Assembly (NCBI GenBank): GCA_932294295.1 | Contig: OW028580.1 | Coordinates: 31,008,136-31,072,135 of the forward strand | From: Alitta virens | Lineage: Eukaryota > Annelida > Polychaeta > Phyllodocida > Nereididae | Direction: 5' to 3' | DNA length: 64,000 nt | Shown: positions 12,645 through 23,600 of the stretch, piece by piece | Position numbering within the stretch: position 1 is the first letter of the stretch | Layout of the letters: each line of letters opens with the position of its first letter | Translations under genes and position numbers: made by a program | Notes under the pieces: generated by a model | What the model saw: only the letters and a program-made list of their open reading frames with translations | What the model was told of the DNA's origin: nothing | Databases searched by the model: none

Positions 12645-12817
12645 TTTTACAAGCAGACGACCAGTGTTATGTGCATTGTCCACATGATGTCGCTCAAGTC
12701 GCTGAATTACAAGAGCGCCACCTAGGGTGATTGTCTCCAGTGTTATGAAACAGCAATGCTAGCACTGGAACCGCAGTCTCCTACACTTGTGCGGAAGGAG
12801 GGGACCAACTTACAGCA
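12645..12817. promoter_or_regulatory. Probable bidirectional promoter, FAM136A / TRMU-like
   Basis: Only 173 bp separate the two start codons of divergently transcribed genes, so both core promoters and 5' UTRs must overlap or abut here. No TATA box is seen. AGCGCCACCTAGGG at 12714-12727 resembles a CTCF core (AGCGCCMYCTAGTGG-like) with one or two mismatches. That assignment is tentative. Confidence 0.55.
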
Positions 12818-15800
12818 ATGCCTGCCCCAAGGAAAGTTGCGTGTATCCTGACTGGTAATCTGGATAGTGTCGTAGCAGCACTGCTCGTGAAGAGGAAAGG
12901 TAAGTACATCGTACACATTGTCATTTATCAATGCATGTACCGTGTACAGTGTAAAAAACACTTTGTCTTTAACAGGGGCGGATCCAGAAAATGTTCAGGG
13001 TTGATAAAAATATTGCGGGGAAACTGATTTTTGAAAATTTACTAAAGGGGGGAGGGGGGGCAATCCGAACTCCTGTCCTAAATTCACCATATGTGGGAAT
13101 AAAACTGAAGCATCTAGGACTCATGGAAATATGTCTTTCAACAGTTTTAAAAGAGAAGAGAATGAAATATGAAAATTAAATAAATTATGAGAATAAATAT
13201 ATAAATAAAGGCTAAATAAATAACTAAAATTATGATATGTAAAATCAATGCTGCGTTCCCTTAGTCTGTCTAAATAACTAAAACAAAATACGAGAAAAAT
13301 GAAACAAGCCAATAAATGAATAACAATAAAATAAAAATGAATAAAACAGTAACTGTAGACCACTGGTAGAGGTACCGGATTGCTTTTTGAGGTGTTCTTG
13401 CCTGTCGGCACTACACAGTCTGATTCAATATTTTCATTGATATGTATACGTGAAATATGTGTGTTTTTATTGATATGTATATGTGTTTTTTTTCCCCCTG
13501 TATCTTTCATGTATTTTGATTTTTTATATTTTTTACTGTTGTACGACAAATAGTTGAATTTGACCTAAAAAAGTGTCAATAAAATTTATCTTATCTACAT
13601 AAAGGGCTTCAATTGATTGCCCAGGCCCCGTTACTTCATTGCTTAATATGAGGATTTTAAAATTAAGCCCCATATAATTAAACTTGTGAAATCTGCAGAA
13701 ATACTGGTCTTCATTACAACATGGATGTTTCATGATTAGAACATGCTCATATTGCAAATACCGAGTGCTCTCCCCTGATCTAATTTCTCCAAGCTGAAGG
13801 CATTAATTGTACTCGGGTGAAAAGTTGTTCCTATAGGATATATAATGTATTGTAAGCTGGGGTAGAAACACAGGCCTGACGACTCGCCGCATTACCAATG
13901 CAACCACCAAACATTTTTTTACCCTCATGCAGTTCAACATGAGAAAAATGGTCAACTAACCACCACTCTTAAGCATTTATTTAACTCACCACCGTTTTAG
14001 TGGTGATGAGTCCATAGATCAAAATTCCACTTTCCACATGCTTAAAATTATATGTGCTCCAACTGCAACCAAAAAAGTGGTGGTCAGTCAACCAATAGGG
14101 GGCAGGGGATGAGTCAACCAATACATGTAATTTGGGGTGAGTTGACCAAATGTGTGGAGAGTTGACCACCGAATGGTGGTGAGTTGACCATAAATGGGAG
14201 TGAGGCAACCAATATTTTTTGATTTTGAGCTAGCATAAATTGTCAGTGAGTTGTCTAGTAATCCTGGGCGGGTGGCAGTGTACACTGCACTTTCGAAGCA
14301 ACCTATTACATGTACATTGTCATTTATATTCATAATTGGTATTTAATTAGTCTTTCATGGCCAGGTTGTGCCTTTTGATAGTCCAATTGACATAAATCAG
14401 GAATTTTTATTTTTTTTTCCTCACAGCAGGACTCATGACACTACTGCACCGCAGTACCTGCATGCTTAAAACTTTATATTGTCTAAAATAGTGTAGTTGT
14501 GCCTTTTTAGGTTTCATGACCATGAATAGAATTACAGTAAGGAGCGAAAAAAGTCAAACATTCATATTTTTGCAAGCCTCCGCTTCTCAACTAGTATTAG
14601 GTCAATACATAATTATAGTTGCGCCAGACCACATATATATATATATCCCATGTGCTGTTCTAGCTTTTGTGAAGAGACTGATCTCTGTCATCGAAAGTTA
14701 GATTTGACATACAATAATTTGCAAGCAGATTTTAAAGTAGATGGTTTAAAAAGTTAAAACTTGGGAGAATTATGATATTTCCATTATATCATGCTTGTGC
14801 TCTAAACAATAGAAAACGTATACCAGTTTTAAAAATTCTATTATTTATAAATGGAAGTTAAGTAAACATTACATTGCTGATCAAAATAGCTCTCCAAAGT
14901 AAAAATAGCCCTCAAAGGTAAATTCATATTATTGTGGTAAAGTCTGTCAACTGGTTGCAAGTAATATATATATGAATTTATGTCTTACATATATGATCAC
15001 AATTCAATGTCATGTCAGACTCCCTTCAAATGTGTTATACTATGAATTACAGTCTATTATTCTTGTCTTAATTTTTACCAATTTACTGACTTCTTGCTGA
15101 TGTGATCAAGTTCATCCACTCATCAACACAACCGCTAGGGCACAAAAAGGACATATATATAAGCTTAAGACCTACTGTCAGAAGTATACTGATGCCAATG
15201 CTACCCGATATTAATTTGTTACCCAACCCAATCTGCTGGCTGATCCTTATATAGTGTTATCACTTTCTTTTCAGGATATGATGCTACAGGAGTCTACATA
15301 CACAATGAACTCTTGCCAAAGCAATTGAATGACAGATTAAAGAAATTAGCTGCCAGAGCTGTGTCTTGCTTGAACATGAATTTTGAGGAGGTGCATCTTC
15401 CGAAAGAGAAGTGGGATAATCTAAAGGAGTAAGTTACGTCAGCTTGTGCAACTGTCCCTGTTTCCTGTTCGAATTTACTGCCACACTGCATTATTTGTGT
15501 ATTTTTATCACTATAGGTCAGCCATAAAGGACTGCAAGGATGGCCTGACTCCAGATATTGCCTTCAAATACAACAATGATATAGTTTGTGGTGCAGTCCT
15601 TGAGCATTGTTTGCAAAATCTTGGTGCTGACATAATGGCCACTGAACATTTTGCCCGAACATCCTTGTCATCCAGGAGGGCAGGAAGTCCCGTTGATGGT
15701 GCAGAAAGTAAGTGAAGTGTCACGTGATGATCACTCTGGTTTATTATGGCAATTTATGCTTTTAATTGAACTGATGCCATTCATCCCGTTTGTGAGATGT

Positions 15801-18237
15801 CCAGAATGCATTTGCAGGAGTGAAGTTGTATCGAGGAGTGGATCAGCTGCATGATGACTCGAGTCTTCTGGCTGGACTTTCTCAGTTTCATCTGCAGCAC
15901 CTTTTCTTGCCACTTGGTGACATTGCCAAGGATATTGTGCCTAAAATAGCTGAGAGTGCAGGACTGATGACTTTTACTGGTGATAAGGTCGGTATTGTTT
16001 TTATCTTATGAAGATAATTTGAAATATAAGGTAGATAGGATGGTACCATGTAAATGCTAGCAGTTTCACTGTCCGTTCAAGAGGGCAATATTTATAAATA
16101 CATCAATGGGATTCCTGACGAATTGTTACAAATAACAGCTGTGATGGTTTGGATGAAGGAAAGCATTGAATTTGACTGAAATCATACTCTGACCACTTGA
16201 TTAGAATCTCTTACTTTAGTGACAACATAATCAGTTATTATCACTTTAAATATCATGCAAAGGAAATTTGTGTGACAATCCCCCTAGTAGGTGTTCGGAT
16301 TCCATGCACACAATGTTTTTAATATCGATAACTTTGAAGGAAAGGGGGGCAACTGTTTTAAATTCAATTTGCAGGTTAGATTGGAATAGAGCCCTACTTG
16401 CCAACCTTAGATTACCGATTTTTAGGCATAAATACCACCTAATTAACATCAGTAATGAACCTATACTGATTTTTCAGGGTTGCAATCAATATTAATTGTA
16501 CATGCCAAATGCAGCCAAACGTATTGAAAACAGAGAACAAGGTGAATTATAATTAGGATGTCACTGGGTTGACCAAATAAAGTGTTAATCAAAAGGTGTT
16601 AATTGCACTTGAACTTCTTTCTGAACACGTCACCAAGTGGTGAATAGCAATTGATTATAATTAGGCATGGCCCTTGATTTAATTACTTTATAAATCCGGC
16701 CTCCCCAGAAAAATCCTACCCTTTTTTCCGCAACCCTATGTGGTAAATACCAAAAACCTACCACTTTTTCATCAAAAATGTTTCCAAGTATGTCTATGCC
16801 TGACAGTAAAATGTATCTTTAAAAGCCTCTGAGTAACATGCTTTCAAAATCTATGAAGAAATTTAATTTTATATTTGCAATAGCAATATATCTATATATA
16901 TATATATATATATATATGTACCTTCCAAGAGCATATATATATATATAGTGCAATATAAATTGGATATTGCTCTCTCTTACAGGGACTTAGGCGTAAAGAC
17001 TTTCAAGAAATTACCAACAAAGCTTTAATAAAGGTAAGCAATAAAGTTGTAATTCAGTGTGGAAGTTTTTCACACAACAGGCTGACACAACAAACTCCCA
17101 CTTTACCATTAACCTCTAGATGTAATGAAATGCCCTCTAATGTTTTCAGAACTTAAACCCAGTACCTGGCAAGTTCTTGAATGTGGAGACACTAAAAGAA
17201 GAAAAGGCATGTGATAGTAAGTTTTTCATTTCTTTTTGTCTCAGTGCTACCAATTGGACCCTAGCTGATCTCTGCCTTTGCCATATGACCAAATGCTCTA
17301 GTACTGTGATTCTTTCAACTTATTTTTCCTTGTTAATTTGCAAAAATTATTTTCAGGTATTTATGAGTGGAAGCCTGGGGATGTAGTAGAAGTTGATGAC
17401 CAAGAGTTTGTGGTTATAGAGAAGAATGTAGAGAATTCGAGTGTATACATTGTAAGTACTTTCAATTTATTTCCACCTGAAGATGGCTTTGCCGAGGCAT
17501 TCAATTTTGCTTAATTAACTGGCAGTGGTCAACAATAGCAATGTCATCAGCAATATATATATATATATATATAAATGATGCAGCAAAAATTATCCAGTAC
17601 GGGAAATCTATGACTGTCTTCATTTTGTGTACTCTTTGTCGTTTGGTGGTAAAAGTGGCAAAAGATAGTTGGAGTCGTGTTAGAATCGCAGAAATAACCA
17701 TTTAAAGTATGTTGAATTGACTTTATCAAGACAAGTGACACTAAATGACCTTATTAGCCTATCAAACTGATGTGCTTCATATTTTGTTACTGCAGCATCT
17801 TCTTGCATTTGTTTTGTTTTTTGTAGGCAAGATGTCAGGATCACCCTGCTCTTTATTGTGAAACCTTCTTCACCGGACTTGCCCATTGGTTGACCGAAGT
17901 TCCTTACGACTTTTATGAAAAGCAAATGATGAATGCTGCCTTTAAAGCTGGGTATTTTCAACCCATTTTGAAAGGAACTATGACTGTTGGTGCTACTAAC
18001 GAATATTGTGGCAACGATCATATCATCTTATCTTCCTCTGTTCCTGTTAAATCAATTGTGCCTGGGACTTACGCAACTTTCTATAGAGGTGAAGAAGTCT
18101 TAGGTTGTGGTAAGATTTTTAGAAGAGGTCCATCATTGTATGCTATGAATTATAAGACTTACAAACAAGAATCTCCTCCACACATAAGTAAAGACTCGTT
18201 ACTTAGGAATTTTGTTAAGAAATTTACTGGATCTTGA
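12818..18237 (+). CDS. TRMU/MnmA-like protein lacking the catalytic motifs
   Basis: Eight exons (12818-12899, 15275-15428, 15517-15707, 15818-15987, 16983-17033, 17150-17216, 17357-17451, 17827-18237) join in phase through GT-AG introns and encode 406 residues; human TRMU has 421. TRMU (MnmA) makes the 2-thio group of U34 in mitochondrial tRNAs. It uses an SGGxDS PP-loop, a catalytic cysteine in NPDxxCN, and a second cysteine in GxCFIG. Family landmarks are visible: CILTGNLDSVVAALL (9-23), NLGADIMATEHFARTSL (113-129), PLGDIAK (174-180), DHPALY near the C-terminal domain start, and VLGCGKIFRRGPS near the end. But the PP-loop is TGNLDS (12-17), and gapless alignment puts Tyr97 at the catalytic Cys. 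The GxCFIG block is absent around 193-204, TGH is TEH, and the TLGQR block is replaced. No stop or frameshift is present, so it is not an obvious pseudogene. It is probably a pseudoenzyme paralogue. Confidence 0.85.
14060..14215. repeat. Degenerate minisatellite in TRMU-like intron 1
   Basis: Units resembling GGTGAGTTGACCA recur about every 22-30 bp. Versions are seen at about 14083, 14110, 14138, 14158, 14180 and 14200. Confidence 0.6.
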
Positions 18238-18433
18238 AACCAGCCTTGGGGACTTGCTTTAAATTATTTTAAATACCTGAAGTTGGACTGCCAAGTTCAT
18301 GTTTGAATGGACTTCGGTAGCTTTTGCATCATTAAACCTTAATCATGTTTGAGATCGCTTGATCTTGGTGACCCTTGATGTATATACAGTGTATTTATTT
18401 ATGTCTAGTCTGGCATTTTGAGATTCAAAGAAT

Positions 18434-18439
18434 AATAAA
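18434..18439 (+). promoter_or_regulatory. Polyadenylation signal of the TRMU-like gene
   Basis: AATAAA lies 197 bp after the stop codon, with no other gene before it. It is followed within 30 bp by a TTGTTTTA stretch. Confidence 0.6.
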
Positions 18440-18910
18440 GAGTTGTTTTATACCTGTTTACTGATGTTCATTGTTACTGACCACTGACCAGTGCTCCTGC
18501 TTTTAACTATATTAAAATACAGTGCAAAGCATGTCAAACCCTTGGCCTGTCATGCAGGTTACCGGTTTCCACATTTTTGGATTCGGGTAATGACAATCAT
18601 GACATTGATGTTTTAGACTACAAGAAGCAAAGACACATTCAATAGCAGTTATAATGAACTGCTATTTAAAGCTATTTAAAGCTATTTAAAGACAAGGATG
18701 AGCAATTAAAGTAAATGTATGTAAAATACAAAGTTAATGACCCTCCCAGATTTATTTTGTACACTTAAACTTCATCATATATGAGATGAATCTGCGATAC
18801 TTTGAAATATGAGAAAATCATTCAAAAGTATTCTGATTGTTACCCTCCACCATACTAATTACCGAAGGGTACGTATTGAAATCACATGTGTCCGTCTGGC
18901 TGTCCATCAC

Positions 18911-19690
18911 CCTTGTAGCAGTGATAACTCGAGATGTAGTGAACCTAGGATCATGCAACCAACAGGGATTAGGCTTAAGGGGTAAACCCTGAATGAGTTC
19001 GAAGATGTGTCCCTCCTACCTATTTTTTAAGTCACATGGGTCAACAATTGAGCTTTGAAAGTGTAACTTCAGATATGTTGGTTTTGCATCATGCAACCAC
19101 CAAATATGATGTAGATGGGTACGTCACCTTGACCTATTGTTTAGATCACAGGGTCAAAACCGTTCCAAACATTGTAGAAATGGTAACTTCAGCTATGTTG
19201 ATACTAGGATCATGCAAATACCAAGGATTATGCATTACAGGAAGACCTTGGATGAGTTCGAAGTTGAGTGACCTTGACTTATTTTTGAGGTCACAGATGT
19301 CAAATCATTCCAAACCTTGTAGAAAGGTAACTTCAGTTATATTGATACTAGGATCATACAATTACTAGAGATTATGGCCTTAGGGAAAGACCTTGGATGA
19401 GTTAGATGGGTGCCCTTGACCTATTTTTGGGGTCACAGGGGTAGAAATTGCTGCTCCTTGTAGAAATGATAACTTCTGTTTAAGCTGATGCTAGGATCAT
19501 GCAACCAACTGGGATTATGCACTAGGGGAAGATCTTGGATGGTTTCGAAGTTGGGTGACCTTGACTTAGTTTTGAGAAACTTAGGTCAAATTCATCCCAA
19601 ACTGTGTAGAGTCAATTATAGACTTCTGGTGCAAGGATCATGCAGCCTATGCGTATGCATGATGTCATCACACAAAAGTCTAGGGAAGGG
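18911..19690. repeat. Tandem array, about 140-bp unit, 5-6 diverged copies
   Basis: The unit contains a version of GTAACTTCAG, then CTAGGATCATGCAACC, then GGGATTA, then GACCTTGGATGAGTTCGAAG, then GACCTTGACCTATTTTTGAG and GGTCAAA. The CTAGGATCATGCAA landmark is seen near 18943, 19086, 19203, 19346, 19490 and 19631. Reading frames seen across it are by-products of the repeat. Confidence 0.8.
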
Positions 19691-20252
19691 GGGTTTTACA
19701 TAGGGTCGGTAGGACGGAACCAAACCATTTTTAGTTTGTTTGTCTAACAGACGAGTTATTGTTGTCACTTAAGGGGGGTTCTCACATAGCCGGTTTTCCG
19801 GAGAAGCCGTATTGCTGTCGTTGAATTATGTAATACCTCATTTTGACGACTTCACCATGGTTGTTGGAAGCAAAAAGGGGCGGTGATCAAGGCTACAGGT
19901 GAGTTGGCGGCAGCGAGGTATGAATCACGGACACCCTGCGGATCACACATAGGATACGTACCAAACCCGAAGGATGATGCCCGGTCTGATGCCTGTTGAG
20001 CCACGGGTAAATCACTTTTACGACGGGAGACTCCACGGCATCTACAAACGACCCGCAGGCTTGTACGTGTGAGGGGCGTATCAAGCGTGTGTCAATCACG
20101 ACTGTGAGGGTTACAAGGAACGACCCAATGAGTTAACTACGTGTACTACGTTTGAAGGCCAGCTGTCACGGTGGAGGGGGCAGATGTGAATATATAAGTG
20201 GCTGCTTGTCTGTAGCCTTCATTCTGCTCCTCGTTACCACAGAGGAAGGACT

Positions 20253-22060
20253 ATGGCACATGCAGTCGACCAACCAACAGCCATTGTAAAATTGGCTCAG
20301 GCCAGCTTGGAATTAAATCTGCAACTAGCAACTCTTGCTGCACAGGCTATAATGCACAATGAAGAACAGTCTAGAAGAGCTGCCGAAAGAAGACAAGCAG
20401 TCATCAAGAGAAGGAGAAGGAAGAGATTTTGGGTGAGGCCATGGCCCTTGCGAAGACCTCAGGTGGGCCAATACGAACGCTTGATGAATGAACTATTGAT
20501 GGAGGATGGAACACACTACAATAACTTTGTGAGAATGCAGCCAGACATGTTCCAAGAGCTGCTTGCCAAAGTTGGGCCTAGGATTACCAAGCAAGACACC
20601 TTCTGGAGGAAAGCTTTGGAGCCACGACTTTAATATAAATGAGATAAAAACAATGACTCCAAAAAAAGTTAAGAACTATATAAGAAAAACAGTACACAAA
20701 GTCTTTAGGAAAGAGCAATTTAAAAACACGAATGAGAAAAGTAAAATCAAGTACCTAACCGAAGGATACATAGAGGACGAAAAGGCAAAACTACACAAAT
20801 CAGTACAACAGAGAAAGCACAAGTATTATCTTCAAAGCTCGAAACAGAATGCTAAACATAAAAGGAAATTTCAAAAACAATTTATCAAAATCAAACATGT
20901 AGACTATGTAACCTACAAGAAGAAACACAAGAACATATATGAATACAATGTCAAGTAACAATAGAAGAAGGGCTGACAATCAAAAAGGATCTACTATTCT
21001 CAAGAAGTTTACATATACTTAATAAGGTAGTTAGTAAATTGAAAGAAATAATAATAAAACTGGAAAACAAAGAAAATAAATAAAACTAAAAACAAATAAT
21101 AATATATGAATGAAAATAAAAAGCAGCACAACCAAAAAAAAAAATATATATATTTTAATGATAAGAAAATAAATATATTTCCGACACCAATATAAACAAC
21201 CGAAACCAAAACCAAACTATAGTGCAGCTCCTACTAAATTTATTTCAGAGTAGAGCTACCTGGAAACCCGGGATATGTCAGCACAAATTAAGAAGAAGAA
21301 GACTCAGGATTGCCATCACCCTGAGGTATTTGGCAACTGGCAACAGCTACAAGTCATTGATGTATGGCTTCAGAGTGGCCCACAACACCATCAGCGACAT
21401 CATTCCTGAAGTGTGTGAAGCCATCATATCTGAGTATGCAGAAGATGTCATCTCCTGTCCAACAACACCAGAAGAGTGGAGAGAAGTTGCACAGCTGTTT
21501 GAGACTAGATGGAACTTTCCCCATTGTATTGGTGCCATAGATGGGAAGCATGTGGCCATCAGGTGTCCTCCCGAAGGTGGTTCACTCTACTATAACTATG
21601 AGGGCTTCCATTCCATTGTACTCATGTGGATGCAGATTTCAAGTTCATCTATGTGGATTGTGGAGCAAATGGTTCTGGATCTGATGGAGGAGTTTTTGCT
21701 GCTACAGTCTGAGGGAAGCTCTAGAAGATGGGACCATTTGATTACCTCCACCTGAACCTATTGCTGGTGGTGACAGACCTGTACCATACTTCATCGTTGG
21801 GGATGATGCCTTCCCTTTGAGAACCTGGCTGATGAAACCACTGCCTCTGCGCAACATGACCAGACAGCAGAGGATCTACAATTACAGACTCTCCAGAGCC
21901 AGAAGAATTGTGGAGAATGCCTTTGGTATCCTGGCATCAAGGTTTAGGTGTCTGCTAACCACTATGCCCCAGAAAACCAAGACTGTGGAATCTTTAGTCC
22001 TTGCATGCTACTGCCTCCACAACCTCATGAGATTTGACACATGGTGTGCTCTCTTGGGAG
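20253..22060 (+). pseudogene. HARBI1-like PIF/Harbinger transposase, interrupted
   Basis: The N-terminal part (20253-20626) includes VGQYERLMNELLMEDGTHYN and MFQELLAKVGPRI, the usual pre-catalytic region. Coding resumes at about 21290 with LRIAITLRYLATGNSYKSLM, the helix-turn-helix-like stretch VAHNTISDIIPEVCEAI, and then WNFPHCIGAIDGKHVAI, which carries the first catalytic Asp (about 21538). The second Asp region (VDCGANGSGSDGG, then VGDDAFPLRTWL) and the catalytic Glu (RRIVENAFGILASRFR, about 21905-21945) follow in shifted frames. Breaks are a 600-bp insertion, at least two frameshifts near 21620 and 21710, and a TGA near 21737. It cannot make active transposase as it stands. Confidence 0.88.
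20627..21236 (+). mobile_element. Non-LTR retrotransposon 3' fragment nested in Harbinger
   Basis: This very AT-rich block splits the transposase. Its reading frames are Lys-rich, with KHKYY and, in another frame, FKARNRMLNIKGNFKNN. They end in CRLCNLQEETQEHIYEYN at about 20897-20950, matching the CxxC...EHxxxC knuckle at the C terminus of many Jockey/CR1-type RT proteins (the last Cys is Tyr here). A poly-A-rich 3' end follows. The exact boundaries and any target duplication were not resolved. Confidence 0.65.
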
Positions 22061-22739
22061 GATTTGGTGGCCTTAAAAAAGGCCCTTCATTTTTTTTTAG
22101 TTTTCTTGTTTTTTTGACTGGAACATCTACTGGACCAGGAACAGGATAAGGTGATTACTTCTTGGGAGACATCTGAGTCATAAGGACGAGCTCAACAGCT
22201 GGCTCATGTTGAGCGGAGTTGAACTGGTAGGAAGGTTATCACAGTCAGACAGCAAGGATCCCACTGAAGGAGGGTTCAAGGAAGAAGAAGCAGGCACCAC
22301 TGGAGAAGGTACAGCAGAGAAGACACCCAATGAAGATGAAGGCCCAGGTCCAGAAGACTGGTAGGTACCTCCAGGTTGGAACGTGCTGAAGAAGCTCCTG
22401 CAGGCTGTAAAGAAGCTGAAGCAGATGGCTGTGTAGACATTGTCTGCAAGGTAGTGCATTGTTTCTAAGGAGTAGCCTGCTGGAACTGGGTGAACGTCAG
22501 CTGAAACATCTGGGCCTACTGCTACTGCTGATGGAGCTGCTGCTGAAGAAACAACTGCTGCTGTTGCTGCTGCTGCTTGTTCCTCCTGACTTGCACCTTC
22601 AGTCCAACTGAAGACACTCAGAATATATCTGGTTAGTCATCGAGTGGATGCTCTGGGTCTTCGGATCTGCAGGAGGAGAAGGAGGAGGCTGTGCGATGGC
22701 TTTTATGTGCTGGTCAATCCTTGCAGCTGTCTGCTGAGC

Positions 22740-23600
22740 AGACTGGACTATATCAGCTAATTTGGAGCTTGATGCAGAGCTTGATGCAGATCACCAGTAT
22801 TCTTCCTCTTCTTGAAGGGACCACCTTGCGGTGTCGCTGGGAAGACTGGACTTGGCTCGACGTCAACTTCTTCTACTTCTTCCAGTTCTTCAGGCCCAGA
22901 ATCTGCCGGCCCCACACTGGAACTGTCATTCAAGTTGGGCAGTTGCTTCTTGCTCTTCGCAATCTTCTTCTTTCGGTTGACAGCTTGACGAGACGGCACC
23001 CTGGACCAAAGTTGGTGATAATCCACTTCTTCTCTGTCGGATTTCTCTTGGCTGTACCAGAAGGGCCCTGCTTGATGAGCTTCCCAGCACTGGTTCTGAT
23101 AGACTCAAGCCAGGTCTTCAACTGTAGCCCAGTACAGGGGACACTGAGGGTCTGTGCCTTGTCATCGATGAGCCTCATCTTCCTCTGATGATCCTTGTAG
23201 TCACGTCTGGTCCTGTCATAGAACATGTCATTCTCCCGGTACCAGTCAGCAATGTCTTGCTCATCATTGGGAGGTAGAAAAAGCTTCTCAGTCTTTCTTC
23301 TTGGCTTCTTCTGAGATGCAGCAGGAGCAGTGGCGGAGGAGGCCTGGGTGGCAAGAAATTGACTGGCATCACTATCATCATCATCTTCTTCTTGGGTGTC
23401 TCTCTTCTCCTTGTCTACATCAAAGTCTGGATCTCTGTCACTGTCATCCATGTCAATATCAGAAGACTTGGCAAAAGACTTGGCAGTGGACTTGGCAGAA
23501 GACTTGGCAGGAGACTTGGCAGGAGACTTGGCAGGAGACCTGGCAGGAGATGTGGCAGGAGATGTAGCAGGAGCGTGATAGGTAGAGACTCAAACAATTC
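22740..23600 (-). pseudogene. Harbinger accessory DNA-binding protein (MADF/Myb-like), broken
   Basis: The largest open part runs from 23451 down to 22930. It starts MDDSDRDPDFDVDKEK, passes an acidic stretch (EEDDDDSDAS), and contains DIADWYRENDMFYDRTRRDY and WLESIRTSAGKLIK, which look like the helical core of a MADF or Myb/SANT trihelix domain. In this superfamily such a protein accompanies the transposase and helps nuclear import and end binding. The frame also stays open upstream through SPAK repeats up to about 23590. Downstream, a frameshift near 23000 moves the basic stretch VNRKKKIAKSKKQ and an acidic Glu-rich tail into another frame. A further Ser/Pro-rich open stretch lies at 22459-22178. 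Confidence 0.7.
23463..23575 (-). repeat. 12-bp minisatellite encoding Ser-Pro-Ala-Lys repeats
   Basis: About nine units of GACTTGGCAGGA (plus strand) lie head to tail. Each unit is 12 bp, so the minus-strand frame of the Harbinger accessory protein reads SPAK/SSAK/STAK repeats, histone-H1-tail-like, directly before its MDDSD start region. Confidence 0.8.

Noticed and set aside
12976..13060. GGGGCGGATCCAG motif resembling a hAT MITE terminus
   Set aside because: Only one end is visible; no inverted partner or flanking duplication was found.
13121..13549. 142-codon minus-strand frame rich in Ile, Tyr, Phe and Ser
   Set aside because: AT-rich low-complexity intron sequence ending in a likely retroelement tail; the composition explains the open frame.
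12818..18237. Calling this gene ordinary TRMU
   Set aside because: The PP-loop, both catalytic cysteine contexts and other conserved blocks are missing, so the enzyme name would imply an activity the sequence does not support.
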